A stretch of 21,396 bases of DNA from CAYRFF01 sp964423575 (GTDB taxonomy: Bacteria; Bacteroidota; Bacteroidia; Chitinophagales; Saprospiraceae). Location: NCBI GenBank assembly GCA_964423575.1, contig CAYRFF010000050.1, positions 1-21,396 of the forward strand, in the 5' to 3' direction. The translations under genes were made by a program, and so were the position numbers. Below the pieces are notes generated by a model. That model was given only the letters and a program-made list of their open reading frames with translations, had not been told where the DNA came from and ran no database searches. Of this stretch, positions 15,539-21,396 are shown piece by piece (within the stretch, counting starts at the first letter, position 1; each line of letters opens with the position of its first letter).

Positions 15539-16101
15539 CCCGTGAAATTTAGATTTTTTTCATTAATGAGTTTCCGTAATTGTTCCATACAACGGTACTT
15601 ACTGTTTTTAGCAGATTTAGTTTGCATATTTAAGGCTTCTCCTATTTCTTCCATACTTTCCTGCTTCCAGTAAAAGCGCTTAAGAATCTCCTGGCAGTTG
15701 GCACCTAGTTCACTTATAACGGACTGTAGTTTGTTATATTTTTCTTCGGTTTCCATCGTTGAAACAATATCCGCATTATCCTCAAAATCTATAGTGATGG
15801 GGACGTTTCTCGTCTCATTGGCACTTTTGGTTCGATCATACCATTTGTACTTACATATCTGCGTGAGATAAGAGCTGAACTTTGTACTTTCTTCTAGAGT
15901 GTATTTTCCGGACTTGATATTGACAAATGCCGCGATTATTCCCTCCTGAAAAATATCGTCCGCGTCTTCCGCCCGGCCTCCCATATTATGGATTATACGC
16001 TTTACCACAGGCCCGACTTCTTTATACAAATAGTCGATTACCGCGGAATCATTTTTGCTGAGGCCGTTGACAATTTGGTAATCTGAGAACTTGGTGGTCA
16101 T
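15535..16101 (-). CDS. ECF-type RNA polymerase sigma factor
   Basis: A 188-residue group IV sigma-70. Region 2 is at about 16-92, with the core-binding signature AEDADDIFQEGIIAAF (44-59) and the -10 recognition part FSSYLTQICKYKWYDRTK (75-92). Region 4 is at about 124-180 (LGANCQEILKRFYWKQESMEEIGEAL, then the recognition helix with TKSAKNSKYRCMEQLRKL). There is no signal or membrane segment. It is first in an operon with the membrane anti-sigma-like protein and the TPR-CHAT protease. A -7 box TAATTTTG sits only 5 bp upstream of the ATG, implying a leaderless transcript. The box looks like the housekeeping type, so the sequence gives no direct evidence of autoregulation. Confidence 0.88.
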   Translation of the reverse strand: MTTKFSDYQIVNGLSKNDSAVIDYLYKEVGPVVKRIIHNMGGRAEDADDIFQEGIIAAFVNIKSGKYTLEESTKFSSYLTQICKYKWYDRTKSANETRNVPITIDFEDNADIVSTMETEEKYNKLQSVISELGANCQEILKRFYWKQESMEEIGEALNMQTKSAKNSKYRCMEQLRKLINEKNLNFTG

Positions 16102-16106
16102 TTGAT

Positions 16107-16114
16107 CAAAATTA
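16107..16114 (-). promoter_or_regulatory. -7 promoter box of the sigma/anti-sigma/CHAT operon
   Basis: Minus strand TAATTTTG matches TAnnTTTG. A TTTA at the -33 distance is a partial match. Only 5 bp separate the box from the ATG at 16101, the same spacing as for lpxH. Confidence 0.5.
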
Positions 16115-16369
16115 TAGCAGTGATAAAACTACTAAATTTTTTAATAATAGTGGACTTGGAGAATAATAATGAACAATGCAAGAATCTTTCTATAGAAGAT
16201 AAAAATTGTATCTACTATGTTGAGGAGAACTTAAATGTTATAAATGCGGGTAAGCTAGAAGGAAATGTATTGTCCGATACTTCCATTCCTGCTTTTTTAT
16301 AATTGAATTAAATTTCAATAAATTAGTCAGTTTCCTTCGCTATTTTTACTAAAGGGCGAGATTTTGTGA

Positions 16370-17095
16370 TTACTGTATAAGAAAATCCCGGACCTTTTGG
16401 TATTCAGGATGAATATCCTGTGGCAAGGTTTTTATTAATTTTCTTGCACCGTTGAGATCATCTTGCCTGATTAATATTTCCAATAAACGCCATTGACTCT
16501 GGTTGTAAAGTGCGCTTGAATGTGGTATATCTTTTAAAAGATCCTCAGCTTCATTTAGCTTTCGCAAATTTAAGAGTGACATTGCCTTGTAATACTGAAG
16601 AGTGTCAAAGCCTATTCCACTATGGATATTTGACCATTTTTTCAGAGCCGTTTTATAATCTGCTGTTTTGTAATCGACCATACCGTCGTAAAACTGATAG
16701 TGTTCGGTGGCGCTCATTCTGGTTGGTAAGCCCGGATCTGTGTAAAATGCTTCCGCCATTAAGTTAGATTGATTAGCCGGAGCATTTATTGTGTATAAAA
16801 GCCAGCCAAATGCAAGTAGCATGGCGAGTGATGCCGCGACGAGCCAGGCACGCCTGGTGGTGCCGGATTTACGAGAATTTAGGCCTATAATTCTACCTGT
16901 ATTATTCTCTACTATCTTTCTACCTGCTAGACTTTCTTTTAGTCCCTTGGCCTGGATGGCGACAATAATATTTTTCACCTCCTGGTATTCCTTTAGGAAT
17001 TCAGAATCGTGTTCTAGCCTTTCTCTGACTAGAGCGTTTTCCGGTTCATCAAGTTTTCCCAGGATAAAGTTTTCTATTAAATCGAAATCTTTCAT
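16370..17095 (-). CDS. Membrane anti-sigma-like protein with TPR-like outer domain (copy 2)
   Basis: Of 241 residues, a close paralogue of the protein at 14810-15538 with no gaps in the alignment. The TM helix is at 84-104, preceded by arginines. Residues 81-150, the TM plus the first outer segment, are about 83% identical to copy 1 by hand count. The N-terminal linker 61-80 and the C-terminal end are the most different parts. All features look intact: ENFILGKLDEPENALVRERL at the N-terminus and TPR-like FYDGMVDYKTADYKTALKKW. It starts 3 bp after the stop of the decayed sigma gene. There is no CHAT gene behind this copy; 268 bp later the next operon begins. It could still bind the surviving sigma factor, or be on its way to loss. 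Confidence 0.75.
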   Translation of the reverse strand: MKDFDLIENFILGKLDEPENALVRERLEHDSEFLKEYQEVKNIIVAIQAKGLKESLAGRKIVENNTGRIIGLNSRKSGTTRRAWLVAASLAMLLAFGWLLYTINAPANQSNLMAEAFYTDPGLPTRMSATEHYQFYDGMVDYKTADYKTALKKWSNIHSGIGFDTLQYYKAMSLLNLRKLNEAEDLLKDIPHSSALYNQSQWRLLEILIRQDDLNGARKLIKTLPQDIHPEYQKVRDFLIQ

Positions 17096-17098
17096 TCT

Positions 17099-17650
17099 TT
17101 AACATTTAGATTTTCCGTAAATAAGTTTGTGCAACTGTTCCATGCACTGATACTTACTGTTAATGGCAGAATCTTTATTAATATTTAATGCTTGTCCTAT
17201 TTCTTCTATGCTTTCTCGTTTCCAGTAATATCTTATCAGGATTTCCCGGCAGTTATATCCGAGCTGGTCGAGAAAAGCCTGAAGTATTTTATAATTTTCT
17301 TCGGTTTCTATTGCTCCTTGCATTTGCAAGTTATTTCCACAATCTGTATTAATTGAATGTGCTTCACTTTTACTAGCCCTATGCCTATATTCTGTACGCA
17401 TGTGTACCTGAGTATTAAGTGGAATAGCTTGTTTAATTTCAAGTAAGGGATTTTTATCTGACAAGGCATTTGCGAAAGCTGAGATAAAATCATTCTGATT
17501 GTTATTGCCAATCATTTTTGAATCTTCCTCACCTTTTATAATTAAACGCCTAATCATTATCAATACTTCTTATATAAATTAATCAAAGACTATAGAATTA
17601 CTTTCAGCAGGTCCGTAGACTTGCTTTATTTCAAAGAAAAGCTTGCTTCA
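17099..17650 (-). pseudogene. Decayed ECF sigma factor gene (copy 2)
   Basis: The frame from 17563 (TTG) or 17557 (ATG) to 17099 encodes an intact region 4 (LGYNCREILIRYYWKRESIEEIGQAL, NSKYQCMEQLHKLI), highly similar to the sigma factor at 15535-16101. Its region 2 is almost unrecognisable. Reading the same frame further upstream, the missing N-terminus is still there: VYGPAESNSIVFD, stop, FI, stop, EVLIMIRRLII. This aligns with the intact protein's residues 11-37 without gaps. The stops are TAA at 17579-17581 (in place of Y24) and TAA at 17570-17572 (in place of K27). The presumed start position also falls on a TGA (near 17650). It is therefore a pseudogene, or at most a shortened region-4 protein translated from an internal start. 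Confidence 0.82.
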
Positions 17651-17974
17651 ATTGAATGTGAAGCTCAAGTATTCACTGATACATCACTTTCACTCTTTTA
17701 TAGAACAAAGAAATAAAAGGTCATCAGGAAAGTGAAAGTATTTTATGAAGTGTCATAATTATTTCAAGAAATATCTAAAGAACTACCTATGAATTGGTAC
17801 AAGATGATATCATATTATATAGTTTATGGATTCAGAGATCAAGGTAGTAGGGGAGGAATGGGTAAAATATTTTAAGAAAAATGATATTGCATGATGACTT
17901 TTTAAATGCAGGCTCGATATAAGGGTAAAGTTAAACGCTAAAAAAATATTTTTCCTAATTTAAATGTATAAGCA
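17651..17974. other. Divergent intergenic region with compound stem-loop
   Basis: There is no gene in these 324 bp between the sigma pseudogene (minus) and the C1 protease (plus). The one clear structure is a two-part stem. The outer arms are ACTTTCACT (17686-17694) and AGTGAAAGT (17731-17739); the inner arms are CTTTTAT (17695-17701) and ATAAAAG (17713-17719). No convincing TAnnTTTG promoter box is seen for the protease gene. Confidence 0.45.
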
Positions 17975-19621
17975 ATGAAAAGAATAATATTCCTACTCTC
18001 AATGAGCTTGTTTCTTATAATAGGCGCCTGTAAAAAGGATCCTATTAACGGGGGCGGCGGTGATAATAACAACTCTGATTATGGAATGGGACTCTTCCTT
18101 TCCGATAATCTCGATTCAATTCCTCAGCAAATCACCTTTGGTTTTGGCGATGGCAATCTTCCTTCGTCCTTTGATTTATTGGATAAGTTTCCTCCGATAG
18201 GGAATCAAGGCCAATACGGAACCTGTGTGAGCTGGGCTGTTGGATATAATGGTTATACAGCTGGAAATGCAATTGAGCGAAATCTTTCCCAGTCTGATTT
18301 GTCTAATCCGCAGAATCAATTCAGCCCTAAATATTTATTCACCTTAATCCCGGATGCTGATAAAGGTGCGGATTGCAACGGAACATGGTTTGAACATGCT
18401 TATGATGTGATTCAGAAAACGGGAATTGCGACAATGGCAGCGGTACCGTATGACAATATGGGGAATTGCAATAAGAACACTGCGGATCCTGCTTGGAACC
18501 AGAATGCAGGTCATTATAAGTACGAGTACTGGAGATTGGTTGATCCTTCAATTGCTGCGATTAAACGTACACTGTATCAAAATGTGCCTGTGGTGTTTGG
18601 TGCCAAGCTAGCTGATAATTTTATGCAGTGGGATTCTGATGCTGTTATTTCATCTTCCACTTTCTTTGATAAAAATAACCAGCATGGTCTTCATGCGATG
18701 GCCATAGCCGGTTGGGATGATTCCAAAGGGCCGAATGGTGCTTTTAGAGTTGTGAACTCCTGGGGGACCACCTGGGGAGATTATGGCTATATCTGGGTGG
18801 ATTACAATTTTTTCCTAAATGAATTTATCATTGATTTAAGAGGAAATGCAGAAATATATATGGGTAAACCACTTACAAGTGATACGCCGCCGGATGATGA
18901 TCCTAATCCACAGCCTTCTACAGAAGGAGTCGACCTGGCTTCATGGGTATTCTATGATATGAATTATACTGCGAATGGTAACCCTAGAGAAAGAGTTCTG
19001 GGTTTTAACCTGTACAACGTGGGTAATAAGGCAGCAGCATCTTCAGCTAATTTTGAATCATACTATATTTACTACAACGCATACAATGCCAATGATTATG
19101 GCATACTGTTTTATGATCAGTTTAATCAATCTGTTCCTGCAGGCAACTTCAATTGTCCTACAGCAGATCATTGTATAATCAACGCCACTATCGGACCACA
19201 GGATAACCTGGCCAATGTTCTCTTTAATGATGTAGGAATAGACAGAACTTATGTAGTACCTAATATCACGGGCTATTATTACTTTGTATACATAGCGGAT
19301 GCTACAGATGTGTTCCGTGAGCAGGATGAAATGAATAATTTCTTCTTCACTTCTACCTACCCGGTATATGTACAGAATGGTTATGCATTGAAGAATGGAA
19401 GTCCTACAATTCTTAAGGATAATTACTTTGACAAGGATATGGTAAGTCTTAAGAAAGCAGATAATTTCCGCACGCCAAAGATGAAAAATGCATACACAAG
19501 AGGAGAAATTTCTGCACTATTGAAAGCAGAAAAGGAGAACGGAAATCTCGATAGCAAACTAAATCACTTCAACAAAGTGTCCGAGGACGTTATGTCTCCC
19601 AACAAACAAAGAGTAGAATAG
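17975..19621 (+). CDS. Papain-family (C1) cysteine protease lipoprotein
   Basis: Of 548 residues. A lipoprotein signal peptide ends LIIGA|C19 followed by KKDP, with a Gly/Asn-rich linker (26-35). The peptidase domain at about 65-295 has all catalytic residues: oxyanion Q78 in PIGNQGQYG, nucleophile C84 in TCVSWA, H240 in GLHAMAIAGWDD and N261 in VVNSWGTTWGDYGY. Residues ~318-470 form a beta-rich domain resembling CARDB adhesion-like repeats (FNLYNVGNKAAASS, YYYFVYIADATDVF). The charged, helical tail 490-548 is unlike known sorting signals. It should be a cell-envelope protease, anchored in the outer or inner membrane. A terminator follows. It is divergent from the sigma/anti-sigma genes; membership of their regulon is inference only. 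Confidence 0.85.
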   Translation: MKRIIFLLSMSLFLIIGACKKDPINGGGGDNNNSDYGMGLFLSDNLDSIPQQITFGFGDGNLPSSFDLLDKFPPIGNQGQYGTCVSWAVGYNGYTAGNAIERNLSQSDLSNPQNQFSPKYLFTLIPDADKGADCNGTWFEHAYDVIQKTGIATMAAVPYDNMGNCNKNTADPAWNQNAGHYKYEYWRLVDPSIAAIKRTLYQNVPVVFGAKLADNFMQWDSDAVISSSTFFDKNNQHGLHAMAIAGWDDSKGPNGAFRVVNSWGTTWGDYGYIWVDYNFFLNEFIIDLRGNAEIYMGKPLTSDTPPDDDPNPQPSTEGVDLASWVFYDMNYTANGNPRERVLGFNLYNVGNKAAASSANFESYYIYYNAYNANDYGILFYDQFNQSVPAGNFNCPTADHCIINATIGPQDNLANVLFNDVGIDRTYVVPNITGYYYFVYIADATDVFREQDEMNNFFFTSTYPVYVQNGYALKNGSPTILKDNYFDKDMVSLKKADNFRTPKMKNAYTRGEISALLKAEKENGNLDSKLNHFNKVSEDVMSPNKQRVE

Positions 19622-19642
19622 AGTCTTTATAATTTTATTTAT

Positions 19643-19673
19643 GCCCGACAGCCGTTGAGTTGTCGGGCTTTTT
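19643..19673 (+). terminator. Terminator after the C1 protease gene
   Basis: GCCCGACA (19643-19650) pairs with TGTCGGGC (19661-19668) across a 10-nt loop, then TTTTT. It lies 22 bp after the protease stop and before the pentapeptide-repeat gene. Confidence 0.88.
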
Positions 19674-19687
19674 AAGTTTTGAATAAT

Positions 19688-20470
19688 ATGAATACCATTA
19701 AAAGAATATCTATAGTCGTTTTCGGAGTTTTTCTGCTATTTGCCTGCATGGCTCCAAGGACAACAAATAAGGACACAGCCGGAACAGAACCTGTTCTCAT
19801 TAAGGACATGCATTTTAAGAATGTCATTGATTTTACCGCGATTCCTCCATCCGGTATTGATGGTATTAAAGGGGATTTTAGAAATCGTGATATACGTTTT
19901 GTTAATTGCACATTTGATAAAGCTGTTCTCGGCTATATCAATAGTGAAGGGAGAGAAATGTCAAGTCAGTTTTACGGTGATATAAGCTTTGAGAATTGCT
20001 TTTTTAATGATGAGGTCGACTTCCGTAAAGCTGCTTTTCATGGGAAAGTATATTTTTCCAAGTGTAAATTCATGGAAAAGACGAATTTTCAGGATGCAAC
20101 CTTTATGCAATATGCTTCTTATTATGGATCAGAATTTTCAAAGGAACTCTTTTTTCAAAATGCCAGATTTTATAATAGAGCTAGCTTTATGGAAATTACT
20201 GCAGCCTACCATCTGATGTTTCAGTCTGCTCAATTCAGAGATGATGTGAATTTTTCTGTTTCAAAAGCCTTTGATTATGTGGACTTTTCCTTATGCAGAT
20301 TCTATGGTAAGGCGAGTTTCAACTATCTGGAATGGACAGACAGAATTACATTCAATAATTCGGTTTTCTTTTTGAATGCAGAGTTTCTTGACTGTAGTTT
20401 TGGTGACCTCAAGATGGAGAATGTAGATAAAAGAGCAGGCTTTAAAATGAGCTTAAAAGAAGATGAATAG
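19688..20470 (+). CDS. Pentapeptide-repeat lipoprotein
   Basis: Of 260 residues from ATG 19688; an in-frame TTG three codons earlier is less likely. The signal peptide ends FLLFA|C20, a plausible lipobox. From about residue 60 to 245 there are repeated five-residue units with aromatic or hydrophobic centres (F-x-N-C-x-F, DFRKAAFHGKVYFSKCKF, KTNFQDATFMQYASYYGSEF). This is the right-handed quadrilateral beta-helix pattern of the pentapeptide family, here the F/Y-rich type also seen in membrane-associated members. There is no enzymatic motif. It begins 15 bp after the terminator of the C1 protease gene, so it may rely on read-through or its own weak promoter. It is followed by its own terminator. 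Confidence 0.75.
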   Translation: MNTIKRISIVVFGVFLLFACMAPRTTNKDTAGTEPVLIKDMHFKNVIDFTAIPPSGIDGIKGDFRNRDIRFVNCTFDKAVLGYINSEGREMSSQFYGDISFENCFFNDEVDFRKAAFHGKVYFSKCKFMEKTNFQDATFMQYASYYGSEFSKELFFQNARFYNRASFMEITAAYHLMFQSAQFRDDVNFSVSKAFDYVDFSLCRFYGKASFNYLEWTDRITFNNSVFFLNAEFLDCSFGDLKMENVDKRAGFKMSLKEDE

Positions 20471-20511
20471 TTAGGGTTAGTGGTTTGTATTGTATTTTTC
20501 ATACCATTAAG

Positions 20512-20537
20512 AAAGCCGGATTTTTCCGGCTTTTTTT
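20512..20537 (+). terminator. Terminator after the pentapeptide lipoprotein gene
   Basis: AAAGCCGGA (20512-20520) pairs with TCCGGCTTT (20525-20533) across TTTT, with a T run continuing to 20537. Confidence 0.9.
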
Positions 20538-20577
20538 ATTTGGTGATTTCTTTTTCTGATAGGTGTTTATCTCGTCC

Positions 20578-20775
20578 CTACGGACGTAACACTATGCATA
20601 TATTCTTTTCTACGAAGAACATGCTTCTCCGGAGCAATTTTACCTGGTCTTGATAGTTATTTACCAGCTCCACAGGTAATGAATTGTTTGTCAGACTGAG
20701 TAATATAAGAACCAGGAAAAGCTTTTCTGGTTTTATGTGGTAAAAAACAGCCCAATTATTATATAAAATTTCCAC
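20578..20775 (-). CDS. Repeat-encoded small peptide, unit 1 (doubtful)
   Basis: A 65-codon minus-strand frame that would start with GTG (an in-frame TAG lies two codons upstream). It has a hydrophobic core LFLVLILLSLT and a conserved NYQDQVKLLR. Compared with unit 2, substitutions in codons 10-49 are mostly at third positions (by hand: 6 of 8, with 5 synonymous), a pattern expected for a coding sequence. Against this, there is no ATG or ribosome site and the C-terminal ends differ. It is either a small membrane peptide or a gene fragment copied with the repeat. Confidence 0.3.
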   Translation of the reverse strand: MEILYNNWAVFYHIKPEKLFLVLILLSLTNNSLPVELVNNYQDQVKLLRRSMFFVEKNICIVLRP

Positions 20776-20835
20776 AATCTACAAGTAGAATTGTCAGAGA
20801 GATTTCGTAGTTGTTGATAATAATCGGATGTGTGT

Positions 20836-21066
20836 TTAAATATTTATAAGGTTTTCATCTCTCGTACCTATGTGATGTAACAATATGTAAATGTCCATTT
20901 GAATAAACCTTATGTTCATCCGGAGTAATTTTACCTGATCTTGATAGTTATTCACCAGCTCCACAGGAAATGAATTGTTTGTCAGACTGAATAATATAAG
21001 AACCAGGAAGAGCCTTTCTGGTTTTATGTGATAAAAAACAGTGCAGGTATTAAATAAAATTTCCAC
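20836..21066 (-). CDS. Repeat-encoded small peptide, unit 2 (doubtful)
   Basis: A 76-codon frame at the same place in the repeat as the unit 1 frame, again with a GTG start. It shares FYHIKPE, LFLVLIL, SLTNNS and VELVNNYQDQVKLLR with unit 1. It is longer because the stop present in unit 1 is absent and the frame runs into the unit boundary. Unit 3 has an aligned frame (21164-21319, minus) reading ILYATTNISSLAGFINLYKD with no start codon, which looks like a remnant. Confidence 0.3.
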   Translation of the reverse strand: MEILFNTCTVFYHIKPERLFLVLILFSLTNNSFPVELVNNYQDQVKLLRMNIRFIQMDIYILLHHIGTRDENLINI

Positions 21067-21396
21067 AATCTATAAATGGGATAGCCAGAGAGATTTCGCA
21101 GTTGTTGATAATAATCGGACGCGTGTTCAATTATTTATAAGGTTCTCATCTCTCGTCCTTAAGTTATGTAACAATCTGTATACGTACCTTTCTAAATACA
21201 TTAAGCTCCTCCGGAGCGATTTTGTATGGATCTTTATAAAGATTTATGAATCCTGCTAGGGATGAAATGTTTGTAGTAGCATATAATATGAGTTCCTCTC
21301 CCGTATGGCAAGAAATAATTTATGACCTTCTATGTTTTATGGGATAGCTTGATTTTGAGCGTAGAAAGCTTGTGAGAATTCATTGCTGTGGAGACT

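Larger units (their letters stand above)
20562..21396. repeat. Tandem array of ~290-bp direct repeats (three units, last cut by window end)
   Basis: Units begin near 20562, 20850 and 21141, giving periods of 288 and 291 bp. Units 1 and 2 are very similar along most of their length; for example CAGCTCCACAGG, GAATTGTTTGTCAGACTGA and GTTGTTGATAATAATCGGA occur in both at the same offset. Unit 3 is clearly related at its start (TCATCTCTCGTCCTT, ATGTAACAATCTGTA, CTCCGGAGCGATTTT) but has diverged further in. Each unit holds a related short minus-strand reading frame. No transposase or CRISPR-like spacing is present. Confidence 0.82.

Noticed and set aside
11725..16101. Type III-E CRISPR (Craspase) locus because of TPR-CHAT plus sigma factor
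   Set aside because: There is no repeat-spacer array, no Cas7-11/gRAMP gene and no Csx30 homologue; the CHAT protein here is exported, unlike Csx29.
16102..16302. 66-codon plus-strand frame between the two sigma modules
   Set aside because: It overlies the promoter of the minus-strand operon, has low-complexity AT-rich composition and no recognisable features.
16102..16369. Remnant of a second CHAT gene after anti-sigma copy 2
   Set aside because: Only 268 bp are present and I find no CHAT or TPR-like coding remnant on the minus strand.
20562..21396. CRISPR array or insertion sequence in the terminal repeats
   Set aside because: Units are ~290 bp, far longer than CRISPR repeats, with no spacers. 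No terminal inverted repeats or transposase are visible.

Overview
The window looks like a chromosomal piece of a Bacteroidota genome. Several starts are preceded by the Bacteroidota -7 box TAnnTTTG, and Shine-Dalgarno sequences are mostly absent. Families typical of that phylum are present: a SatD/DUF3307 pair, a SMUG2-like (DUF4918) glycosylase, and a coiled-coil membrane protein often mis-named as a tRNA methyltransferase. I cannot name genus or species.

Left part (1-7750) is mostly housekeeping and metabolism. On the minus strand are a 2,3-butanediol dehydrogenase and the lipid A enzyme LpxH. On the plus strand is the coupled SatD/DUF3307 pair, preceded by two copies of a 14-bp repeat. 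Next comes a ~400-nt interval that looks like a structured non-coding RNA on the minus strand with its own promoter. A SMUG2-like uracil-DNA glycosylase and two small membrane proteins follow. Then 3-hydroxyanthranilate dioxygenase and an atypical short-chain dehydrogenase are divergently transcribed.

Middle (7750-11700): a 522-bp non-coding, very AT-rich region with two perfect DnaA boxes lies directly before a class II (B12-dependent) ribonucleotide reductase. This is either a DnaA-controlled promoter or a possible replication origin. A small outer-membrane beta-barrel protein follows the reductase.

Right part (11700-20470) is the most unusual. A minus-strand operon encodes an ECF sigma factor, a single-pass membrane anti-sigma-like protein with a TPR-like outer domain, and a large exported, membrane-anchored TPR-CHAT protease with both catalytic residues intact. 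Directly upstream is a second copy of the sigma/anti-sigma pair. Its anti-sigma is intact (about 64% identical by eye), but its sigma factor has decayed, with two in-frame TAA stops. Divergent from this are a papain-family (C1) cysteine protease lipoprotein and a pentapeptide-repeat lipoprotein. The layout suggests a signalling system in which proteolysis outside the membrane releases a sigma factor. It is analogous in parts, but not in origin or location, to the TPR-CHAT/sigma relay of type III-E CRISPR.

The last ~830 bp is a tandem array of ~290-bp direct repeats. Each unit carries a related short reading frame on the minus strand, and the array runs off the window.
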